A DNA stretch of 5,755 nt from Bacteroidota bacterium (GTDB taxonomy: Bacteria; Bacteroidota; Bacteroidia; B-17B0; B-17BO): assembly GCA_025356715.1 (NCBI GenBank), contig JANXRU010000341.1:1-5755 (forward strand), written 5' to 3'. Below are positions 1-5,443 of the stretch, in pieces (within the stretch, counting starts at the first letter, position 1; each line of letters starts with the position of its first letter). Under the pieces are notes generated by a model. That model saw nothing but the letters and a program-made list of their open reading frames with translations, searched no databases and was not told the DNA's origin. Position numbers and translations under genes: made by a program.

Positions 1-1
1 C

Positions 2-481
2 TTTACTGGCAGTGTTACAGGAACAACCTTTAATTGGGTAAATTCAAATACTACAATTGGTTTAGCGGCAAATGGCGTTGGAAATACGGCTGCCTTTAAT
101 GCAACAAATATTAGTTTAGTTCCTATATCTGGAGTAATAACGGTTTCGCCTTCTGCAAATTCCTGTATGGGTACACCTAAAGATTATACAGTTGTTGTAA
201 ACCCTACACCATCAGTTTCAGTACCACCAGATGCAGTATATTGTGCTGGAGTTTTAGTGCCAATTTCTACATTCACGAGTAATTTAGCGGGAGCAAATTT
301 AAATTGGACCAATTCAAATACGGCTATTGGCTTAGTGGCATCTGGACTTGGGAATGCACCTTCTTTTATTTCTGCTAACGGTACATTATCTCCTATTGTG
401 GGAGTAATATCAGTAACACCAACTGCAAACTCCTGCGTTGGCACACCTGTCAGTTTTTCAATTACGGTAAATCCAGTACCT
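2..481 (+). repeat. Last 1.8 copies of a tandem 90-residue (270-bp) PKD-like repeat
   Basis: Unit 1 (2-211, truncated at its start) and unit 2 (212-481) align at a constant offset of 270 bases. The AAT-TGG codons at 32 and 302 and the Val-Asn-Pro codons at 197 and 467 are exactly in register. By eye, 33 of 58 residues are identical between the NW and VNP landmarks, including WxNSNTxIGL, ANSCxGTP and VNP. The DNA has diverged more than a recent duplication would. More copies probably lie upstream of the window. Confidence 0.8.
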
Positions 482-2533
482 TTAGCGCCAACCGTTGCGA
501 ACCCAACGGTATGTCCAAGTTCGTCAGGAACATTAACCGCAACTGCCCCAGGCGGAACTTATAATTGGTACGATGCCATGGTTGCTGGAACATTATTAGC
601 AACTAATCCAACCTATGTTACTCCTGGTTTAACAATTACAACGAGTTATTATGTTAATACAACCAATGCCTCAGGTTGTGTTAGTCCTTTTACCCCAGTT
701 ACAGTTACTGTACTGAACTTTTTACCAGTAAGCGCTTCTCCAAATCAAACCATTTGCATTGGAGCAACGGCCTCCTTGAGTTGTAGTCCTAATGGAGCAA
801 CTTACACCTACAATTGGGATTCAGCTGGAAACCCAGCTTTTTCAACTATCTTCAATCCAGTTGTTTCTCCAGTAATAACTACTATTTACACAGTAACTGT
901 TACAAGTTCTAATGGTTGCGTAGGTACAGGGCAAACACAAGTTGTTGTTAATCCATTACCAATATCCAATCCAGGAAATCCTATTGCGTTTTGTTCAGGC
1001 CAATCTGGATCTTTAGGTTCAGCTCCGCAAGCAGGATATACATATACTTGGACTCCAACAACTGGGTTAAGTAATTCAAATCTTTCAAGCCCAACAGTAT
1101 TGTTAACCAATGGTGGAGCAACGCCAGCCTTAACTAATTACACCTTAAACGTTTCTCTTAATGGCTGTCAAGCAAGTAATTCGGTACAAGTAACCGTAAA
1201 TCCAATTCCAGTATCAAATGCTGGAAACCCTATAACACTTTGCGCTGGACAAACAGGTGTTATTGGAACAGCTAGTACGGCAGGTTACACGTACTCTTGG
1301 TTAACAACCGCTAATTTAAGTAGTTCAACAGTTTCCAATCCTACAGTTACTGGTATTAATGGCGGGGTAACAACCATAAATTCCACTTACACAGTTACAA
1401 CAATTGATGCATTAACAACTTGTCAATCAAAAGCAACTGTATTGGTGACTGTATTACCTTTGCCAACTGTAAATGCAGGCGCTGTGCCAACGCTTTGTTC
1501 CGGAGTAAGTTCTGTGCCATTGAATGGATCAGTTGGTGGGTCTGCTAACACAGGATTTTGGAGTGGTGGGTCTGGTAATTTCACTCCAAATTCTTTAGCA
1601 CTAGGTGCTTCATATATTCCAACGGCCGCTGATTATTTGGCGGGCTCAGTTACTTTAACTTTAACAGCAATGGCTACAGCTCCTTGTCAAAATGTGAGTG
1701 CTCCTGTTGTGATTAGTTTCTACAACAATCCAATTCCTAATTTTACCGTTGATATACCAAAGGGTTGCCCAACGCATTGTGTGAAATTTAGTGATTTATC
1801 TTCTATTCCAGCACCAGATGCTATACAAGGATGGAATTGGAGCTTTGGTGATGGATATGCCAGTAATGTGCAAAACCCAGCACATTGCTATACTCAAACA
1901 GGTATATACAGTGTTAGTTTAACGGTTACAACTAACCATTTTTGCACAGCAACATTGGTGATACCTGCCATGATAGAAGTATATCCTAAACCATTTGCAT
2001 CTTTTATACCGAACCCTAGCCTGTCAACAATAACAGATCCTGTGGTATATTTTCAAAACACCTCTCAAGGAGCTACAAGTTACAGTTGGTTGTTTGGAGA
2101 TAGTTATGCTACTAGTGTTTTAAATACTTCAACACTTGTGAATCCAAATCACACCTATTCTGTTTCTGGAGAATATGAGGTGATTTTAACAGCCACTTCT
2201 ATACATGGTTGCGTTGATATCACTAAAATGACAGTTGAAATACAACCTGAATTTGCTTTTTATATTCCCAATGCCTTTACACCTACCTCAACAGAAGGAC
2301 ATAATGATTTCTTTACTGGTTTCGGAATTGGTATCGAACAATTTGAATTATGGATATTTGACCGTTGGGGAGTAAATATTTACTACCAAAACGACATGAC
2401 TAAAGGCTGGGATGGAACGGTGCAAGGAACAACTACTCCTGTGAAACAAGATGTGTATGTATGGAAAGTTAGACTCAAAGATGTATTTAATAGAACACAT
2501 GACTACATTGGGCACGTTACTGTGCTTCGATAA
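2..2533 (+). CDS. Large Ig-like/PKD multidomain secreted protein with type B T9SS C-terminal domain (5' truncated by window edge)
   Basis: The frame is open from the first full codon at position 2, and residues before the internal ATG at 167 belong to the same repeat family as those after it. The gene therefore starts upstream and 167 is not its start. The visible 843 residues run as follows: two PKD-like units of 90 residues (1-70 partial, 71-160), an Ig-like unit with the NWYD...TTSYYV pattern (161-242), three further Ig-like units (243-320, 321-403, 404-488), a more divergent unit (489-579), PKD domain 1 with WSFGDG (580-664), PKD domain 2 with WLFGDS (665 to about 746), and a CHU_C-type sorting domain (about 750-843) with IPNAFTP, FDRWG, GWDGT and DVYVWKV. 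Most units end in a VNPxP-like linker. In Bacteroidota this C-terminal domain directs export through the type IX system, with the protein released or kept at the cell surface. An adhesin-like or structural role is inferred; I see no enzymatic domain. Tandem stops TAA TAG end the frame. Confidence 0.93.
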   Translation, partial: FTGSVTGTTFNWVNSNTTIGLAANGVGNTAAFNATNISLVPISGVITVSPSANSCMGTPKDYTVVVNPTPSVSVPPDAVYCAGVLVPISTFTSNLAGANLNWTNSNTAIGLVASGLGNAPSFISANGTLSPIVGVISVTPTANSCVGTPVSFSITVNPVPLAPTVANPTVCPSSSGTLTATAPGGTYNWYDAMVAGTLLATNPTYVTPGLTITTSYYVNTTNASGCVSPFTPVTVTVLNFLPVSASPNQTICIGATASLSCSPNGATYTYNWDSAGNPAFSTIFNPVVSPVITTIYTVTVTSSNGCVGTGQTQVVVNPLPISNPGNPIAFCSGQSGSLGSAPQAGYTYTWTPTTGLSNSNLSSPTVLLTNGGATPALTNYTLNVSLNGCQASNSVQVTVNPIPVSNAGNPITLCAGQTGVIGTASTAGYTYSWLTTANLSSSTVSNPTVTGINGGVTTINSTYTVTTIDALTTCQSKATVLVTVLPLPTVNAGAVPTLCSGVSSVPLNGSVGGSANTGFWSGGSGNFTPNSLALGASYIPTAADYLAGSVTLTLTAMATAPCQNVSAPVVISFYNNPIPNFTVDIPKGCPTHCVKFSDLSSIPAPDAIQGWNWSFGDGYASNVQNPAHCYTQTGIYSVSLTVTTNHFCTATLVIPAMIEVYPKPFASFIPNPSLSTITDPVVYFQNTSQGATSYSWLFGDSYATSVLNTSTLVNPNHTYSVSGEYEVILTATSIHGCVDITKMTVEIQPEFAFYIPNAFTPTSTEGHNDFFTGFGIGIEQFELWIFDRWGVNIYYQNDMTKGWDGTVQGTTTPVKQDVYVWKVRLKDVFNRTHDYIGHVTVLR

Positions 2534-2536
2534 TAG

Positions 2537-2564
2537 AAAAAAGCCGCAATTTGCGGCTTTTTTT
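2537..2564 (+). terminator. Bidirectional intrinsic terminator after the large secreted protein gene
   Basis: A perfect stem pairs AAAAAAGCCGC (2537-2547) with GCGGCTTTTTT (2553-2563) around a 5-base AATTT loop, and the 3' arm merges into a run of seven T. It begins 3 bases after the TAA stop. The A-run on the 5' side lets it work on the minus strand too, but no minus-strand gene ends here. Confidence 0.9.
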
Positions 2565-2666
2565 ACATAATATACTCACATAATACATTAGACGAATGTT
2601 GGTAATTCTTCGAGTAATATGAAATCTTAGCTAAATCGTTTCGCTAACTTCGCTCTGAATTAAATT

Positions 2667-2750
2667 AAACCATTATGAAATACCCATGTTTGTCGAAACA
2701 CATCCCAATAGCTATCGGGAACAAATGATTAAACTGGGTAAACCATATGA
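2667..2750. other. Structured intergenic segment with nested inverted repeats and a flanking direct repeat
   Basis: The gap 2534-2776 has no credible gene. Its right half holds a cluster of paired elements: TACCCA (2681-2686) with TGGGTA (2735-2740), enclosing a small hairpin TGTTT/AAACA (2687-2691 with 2696-2700, loop GTCG) and the near-perfect palindrome at 2703-2720. The near-repeats AAACCATTATGA (2667-2678) and AAACCATATGA (2740-2750) flank the set. GTTT at 2688-2691 could instead pair with AAAC at 2731-2734, extending the outer stem. This could be a folded 5' leader of the redoxin mRNA, a dispersed palindromic repeat, or a remnant of a small mobile element. The sequence alone does not decide, and no function is claimed. 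Confidence 0.45.
2703..2720. repeat. 18-bp near-perfect palindrome TCCCAATAGCTATCGGGA
   Basis: All positions are self-complementary except one pair (A2707 against C2716). The perfect form would be TCCCGATAGCTATCGGGA. It lies 56 bases upstream of the redoxin start codon with no T-run after it, so it is not a normal terminator. Palindromes of this GATAGCTATC type are, from memory, often scattered between genes in Bacteroidota genomes. That memory is not checked here. Confidence 0.6.
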
Positions 2751-2776
2751 CAACTAAAAAACAATAATTTTAACTT

Positions 2777-3391
2777 ATGAAAAAAGGCTCTATATTTTTT
2801 GTATTATTAATTGCTTGCGGATTTCTATTATCATTTATCAATGCATCTATTGGAACTGAAATTGGATTAAATGCGCCATTACCATTAGCTGACGAAAAAT
2901 TGAAGGATGTAAGTGGAAAAGAAATGTCTTTAAATATGGCTAAAACCACGAAAGGGTTATTAGTTATTTTTTCTTGTAATACTTGCCCCTATGTTAAATT
3001 AAGCGAAAGCCGCATTAAAGAATTATCTGACAACTGCCTAAAGCAAGGTATTGGTTGTATTATCGTTAATAGCAATGAAGCACAGCGCGCTGAGGAAGAT
3101 AGTTTTGATGCGATGGTAAAATATGCTGGTAGTCAAAAATACAGTTGTTCATATGTAGTTGATGCTAATGCTAAATTAGCTGATGCATTTGGCGCTACGC
3201 GCACGCCGCAATGTTTTTTATTTAACAGTAAAGGCTTAATATACAAAGGTGCTATTGATGATAATGTAAAGGATGCTACTGCAGCCAAAGCTCATTATTT
3301 AAAAGATGCTGTTGATGCCTTAGCAAAAAACGAAACTCCAACTTTACAGGAAACTAAATCTATTGGTTGCTCTATTAAACGAGTTGAATAA
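2777..3391 (+). CDS. Exported thioredoxin-fold (redoxin) family protein with CNTCP motif
   Basis: A 204-residue thioredoxin-like protein. The N-terminus (MKKGS followed by a hydrophobic run to about residue 23, ending FINA) is an export signal or anchor, so the protein should act in the periplasm or at the membrane. The fold landmarks are LLVIFSCNTCPYVK with a CxxC pair at C67 and C70 and P71 directly after, and RTPQCFLF with the expected cis-proline at P144. The family of redoxins with CNxCPYV commonly ends in a GCxIK-type motif, here SIGCSIK with C198. A thiol-disulfide exchange or peroxidase-like role is likely from the family; the partner is unknown. The mature part has seven cysteines (67, 70, 87, 94, 124, 146, 198), which is many for an exported protein. 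The start is chosen because it opens directly into the signal sequence; no clear Shine-Dalgarno is seen in the AT-rich leader. It stands alone, between terminators on both sides. Confidence 0.87.
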   Translation: MKKGSIFFVLLIACGFLLSFINASIGTEIGLNAPLPLADEKLKDVSGKEMSLNMAKTTKGLLVIFSCNTCPYVKLSESRIKELSDNCLKQGIGCIIVNSNEAQRAEEDSFDAMVKYAGSQKYSCSYVVDANAKLADAFGATRTPQCFLFNSKGLIYKGAIDDNVKDATAAKAHYLKDAVDALAKNETPTLQETKSIGCSIKRVE

Positions 3392-3468
3392 ACTTTGGGG
3401 TATGAGCCATCGTTAATGATGAATATCAGAATTATACAGACCCACACATGGTGCATGTGATAAGTAAG

Positions 3469-3503
3469 AAAAAAGCGTTTCAGATAACCTGAGACGCTTT
3501 TTT
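3469..3503. terminator. Bidirectional terminator between convergent genes
   Basis: A 15-bp stem pairs AAAAAAGCGTTTCAG (3469-3483) with CTGAGACGCTTTTTT (3489-3503) with one G-U wobble and a 5-base ATAAC loop. A T-run ends the plus-strand reading, and the A-run gives a T-run on the minus strand. It sits between the end of the redoxin gene (3391) and the end of the membrane protein gene (3565), so it can stop transcription from both sides. Confidence 0.93.
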
Positions 3504-3564
3504 ATTTTAAATGATAAATGAATAAATCGATAAAAAATGACTTTTTAAAAATTAAAACAAACCT

Positions 3565-4161
3565 TTAAATCAATAAAAAATACAAACTCGCTAAGCTAAA
3601 TAAGCCAAACACCGTAAGTAATCCATTCACACTTAAATGCTTGTTTATTTTATAAATCATGAAGCCTATACATAATACAAAAAAACAAACACTTAAGGAG
3701 GCGTATGCATTGGTGCTCCAAAAAGCCCTGTCATCATAGCTTAACTTAACTTTGAGTATTTTATTAAAAAAAATGTCTTTGCCTAAAAAAACAGGTTGAT
3801 TTATTTTTGGTTCTTCAAATAAGTAATCCGTTTTAATTACCACACAATTGCCCGACATGGTTTGTAATTGTATTTCAGAAATAGTTCGTTGATTGTTTTC
3901 GGGTTTTATGTCTCCTCTTGATGTGCTATAGCGGGCTATATGTGATTGATCCCAGGTACTCAATATTAATATACTTAATACAAAATACGTAATTAACCCC
4001 GCTAAAAAAATATTGATATAGTTAAATAATTTGTAGAAAAAAGAGCGTTTAAATTTCTCTAATTTCTCTAATTGCTTTAGTTTTTTTAATTTAATAAAGT
4101 AATACAACTCTTCTGGAGACAGCGTTACTCTTGGCTTACGTCGAGGCTGTTCTTCATTCAT
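3565..4161 (-). CDS. Unrecognised 198-residue membrane protein, coupled to a glycosyltransferase
   Basis: I do not recognise a family. The protein begins with a strongly basic, lysine-rich stretch (residues 7-40, with repeated KLKKLKQLEKLEKFKR helix-like pattern). A likely membrane segment follows at about 50-69, then a soluble region (70-152) and two more hydrophobic segments at about 153-171 and 178-197, the last running to the C-terminus. By the positive-inside rule the basic N-terminus is cytoplasmic and the 70-152 loop is periplasmic. The ATG lies 3 bases after the stop of the upstream glycosyltransferase gene (TAAGGAATG on the minus strand), so the two are almost surely cotranscribed and probably translationally coupled. 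AAGGA directly abuts the ATG, too close to act as a usual Shine-Dalgarno for it. It may help anchor or assist the lipid-linked sugar pathway of its neighbour, which is inference from position only. Confidence 0.8.
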   Translation of the reverse strand: MNEEQPRRKPRVTLSPEELYYFIKLKKLKQLEKLEKFKRSFFYKLFNYINIFLAGLITYFVLSILILSTWDQSHIARYSTSRGDIKPENNQRTISEIQLQTMSGNCVVIKTDYLFEEPKINQPVFLGKDIFFNKILKVKLSYDDRAFWSTNAYASLSVCFFVLCIGFMIYKINKHLSVNGLLTVFGLFSLASLYFLLI

Positions 4162-4164
4162 TCC

Positions 4165-5124
4165 TTAGGGAAGATTTATTTTTTTGTCCAATAGATAATG
4201 ATTTCTGTCACCAGAGTTTCTTAAAATTAATTCGCCAATAAAGCCAGCTAAAAACAACATAGTGCCTAAAACCATGGATGTTAGGGCAATATAGAAGGAA
4301 GGACGTTGTGTTAATAAGCGTGCCGATAAATGATTCCAGACATGGTATAATTTATCAATACCTAAATATACTGTTGAAAACAGGCCAACTATAAACATCA
4401 GCGTGCCAATTAATCCAAAAAAATGCATAGGTCGTTTACCAAATTTAGATAAAAAAGTAATGGTCATTAAATCTAAAAAGCCATTAATAAAGCGTTCCCA
4501 GCCAAATTTACTAACCCCGTATTTGCGAGCTTGATGCTGTACTACTTTTTCTCCAATATTATAAAAACCTGCATTCTTTGCTAATACGGGAATAAAACGA
4601 TGCATTTCGCCATATACTTCAATGCTTTTCACCACATCTTTGCGGTAAGCTTTTAATCCGCAATTCATATCGTGTAATTGGATGCCCGATATTTTACGAT
4701 TAGTCCAATTGTATAATTTGGAAGGAATGTTTTTAGTTAAGGCATTATCAAAACGTTTTTGTTTCCACCCGCTTACCAAATCGTACTTTCCAGTCATAAT
4801 CATATTATACAATTCTGGAATTTCATCAGGCGAATCTTGCAAATCAGCGTCCATCGTAATAACCACATCGCCTTGTGCCGCATCAAATCCAACGTGTAAG
4901 CCAGGTGATTTTCCATAGTTTCGGCGAAATTTTATACCCTTTACATTTGGATTTTTTGTAGAAAGCGCTTCAATAACTTGCCAGGATTTATCCTTACTGC
5001 CATCGTCAATAAACAGTATTTCATACGAGTACCTGTTTTCGTCCATTACACGTTTAATCCAGTCGTGAAGTTCTGGTAAGGATTCTTCCTCGTTGTATAA
5101 TGGAATGACAATGGATAAATTCAT
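4165..5124 (-). CDS. Family 2 glycosyltransferase, DPM1/GtrB/ArnC-like, polyprenyl-phosphate type
   Basis: A complete 319-residue enzyme. Residues 1-225 form a GT-A fold of family GT2: SIVIPLYNEEESL at the start, DDGS at 40-43 (nucleotide binding), the metal-binding DxD in DADLQD at 92-97, MNCGLKAYRK at 153-162, EMHRFIP at 173-179 and ARKYGVSKFG at 199-208. Two membrane segments follow at about 232-254 and 277-301. This layout is that of the bacterial dolichol-phosphate-mannose-synthase-like group (GtrB, ArnC, YfdH types), which move a sugar from a nucleotide donor to undecaprenyl phosphate on the cytoplasmic face of the inner membrane. The sugar cannot be told from the sequence, so no symbol is given. 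Likely uses are O-antigen or lipid A decoration or protein glycosylation. It is the first gene of a two-gene operon. The start at 5124 matches the usual MNLSIVIP beginning of the family. Confidence 0.93.
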   Translation of the reverse strand: MNLSIVIPLYNEEESLPELHDWIKRVMDENRYSYEILFIDDGSKDKSWQVIEALSTKNPNVKGIKFRRNYGKSPGLHVGFDAAQGDVVITMDADLQDSPDEIPELYNMIMTGKYDLVSGWKQKRFDNALTKNIPSKLYNWTNRKISGIQLHDMNCGLKAYRKDVVKSIEVYGEMHRFIPVLAKNAGFYNIGEKVVQHQARKYGVSKFGWERFINGFLDLMTITFLSKFGKRPMHFFGLIGTLMFIVGLFSTVYLGIDKLYHVWNHLSARLLTQRPSFYIALTSMVLGTMLFLAGFIGELILRNSGDRNHYLLDKKINLP

Positions 5125-5171
5125 ATATAATAAATAATACTAGCTATAATTAGCCAATGTGCAAATTTTGT

Positions 5172-5179
5172 CAAAATTA
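5172..5179 (-). promoter_or_regulatory. Candidate -7 element (TAATTTTG) for the glycosyltransferase operon
   Basis: On the minus strand this reads TAATTTTG, an exact match to the Bacteroidota -7 consensus TAnnTTTG. It would place the transcript start near 5166, giving a leader of about 40 bases before the ATG at 5124. No good TTTG -33 box is seen at the expected distance, so the call rests on the -7 element alone. Confidence 0.45.
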
Positions 5180-5202
5180 TGCTAATAATGAAATAAAAGT
5201 TC

Positions 5203-5210
5203 TATTTTTG
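5203..5210 (+). promoter_or_regulatory. -7 element (TATTTTTG) of the SRP RNA promoter
   Basis: TATTTTTG fits the Bacteroidota consensus TAnnTTTG exactly and ends about 5 bases before the GGGTAAG that begins the terminal helix of the SRP RNA, the right distance for a transcript start. A -33 TTTG at the usual spacing is not clear. The nearest TTTG (5167-5170) is too far away. The element shares an 88-base intergenic space with the divergent glycosyltransferase promoter. Confidence 0.65.
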
Positions 5211-5213
5211 TGG

Positions 5214-5313
5214 CGGGTAAGTCTTTCACGACCAGCTCCTGTCAAATCCCCCAGGATGGGAACATAGCAAGGGTAGATGGTTGTAGCGGTGCGATGAAAG
5301 TAGCTTACCCATT
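5214..5313 (+). ncRNA. ffs: Small bacterial signal recognition particle RNA (4.5S-like)
   Basis: About 100 bases fold into the expected rod. GGGTAAG (5215-5221) pairs with CTTACCC (5304-5310), CTTTCA (5223-5228) with TGAAAG (5295-5300), CG, ACC and GCT (5229-5237, with A5234 bulged) with AGC, GGT and CG (5285-5293). The tip is domain IV: ATG (5256-5258), a GGAA tetraloop (5259-5262) and CAT (5263-5265), with the conserved internal loop AGG on one side and AGCA (5266-5269) on the other. These are the bases bound by the M domain of Ffh. The RNA joins Ffh to form the particle that targets nascent membrane proteins to FtsY and the translocon. It lacks the Alu domain and is the short type. The exact ends are set by the closing helix and are good to a few bases. 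An open frame across it (5210-5443) is not a gene. Confidence 0.93.
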
Positions 5314-5317
5314 TTTT
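5295..5317 (+). terminator. T-run terminator at the end of the SRP RNA
   Basis: Six T (5312-5317) follow the closing helix strand CTTACCC after a single A. The terminal stem of the RNA itself probably serves as the terminator hairpin, with no separate one needed. Confidence 0.5.
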
Positions 5318-5393
5318 GTACCTAATAAATTCCCTCTAGGGCTTAAACTTTCCCTAAAAAATGCAGTCAAACCGCTACTTAGTTTTACCTCTG

Positions 5394-5428
5394 TTTGTTG
5401 TGTATGCTATTTTATTTATTTATGTTTA
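5394..5428 (+). promoter_or_regulatory. Weak candidate promoter for the 3'-terminal exported protein
   Basis: TTTG at 5394-5397 and TATGTTTA at 5421-5428 (one mismatch to TAnnTTTG) are separated by 23 bases, at the long end of the spacing reported for Bacteroidota promoters. The start site would fall about 10 bases before the ATG at 5444. The region is T-rich, so chance matches are likely. The remaining gap 5314-5443 shows no gene. Confidence 0.28.
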
Positions 5429-5443
5429 TTAAATATTTTTTGA

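Noticed and set aside
184..1110. Minus-strand open frames at 184-444 and 886-1110
   Set aside because: They lie wholly opposite the repetitive coding sequence of the large protein, have no recognisable domain and are by-products of its codon bias.
167..2533. Treating the ATG at 167 as the true start of the large protein
   Set aside because: The frame is open back to position 2 and the upstream residues align with the next repeat unit, so this ATG is an internal methionine (SCMGTP, matching SCVGTP).
2675..2728. 17-codon open frame (MKYPCLSK...) as a leader peptide before the redoxin gene
   Set aside because: It runs through the palindrome, has no run of a single regulatory amino acid and no ribosome site. 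The palindrome explains the bases better.
3445..3459. Small inverted repeat CACATG-GTG-CATGTG between the redoxin stop and the terminator
   Set aside because: Only 6 bp with a 3-base loop and no T-run, so it is too short to call an operator or terminator and could be chance.
4682..4918. Plus-strand open frame within the glycosyltransferase gene
   Set aside because: It is antisense to the catalytic core of a well-conserved enzyme, including the DADLQD motif, and shows no protein-like features.
5332..5356. AGGG/CCCT pairing with following A-run after the SRP RNA
   Set aside because: The stem is only about 5 bp and is followed by A, not T, on the plus strand. It does not make a convincing terminator in either direction.
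5283..5378. Eight-base complementarity between SRP RNA (GTAGCGGT, 5283-5290) and downstream DNA (ACCGCTAC, 5371-5378)
   Set aside because: It does not extend beyond 8 bases, and the SRP segment is already paired in the RNA rod. A chance match is likely.
5210..5443. 77-residue plus-strand open frame
   Set aside because: It coincides with the SRP RNA, whose pairing and conserved domain IV explain the sequence better.
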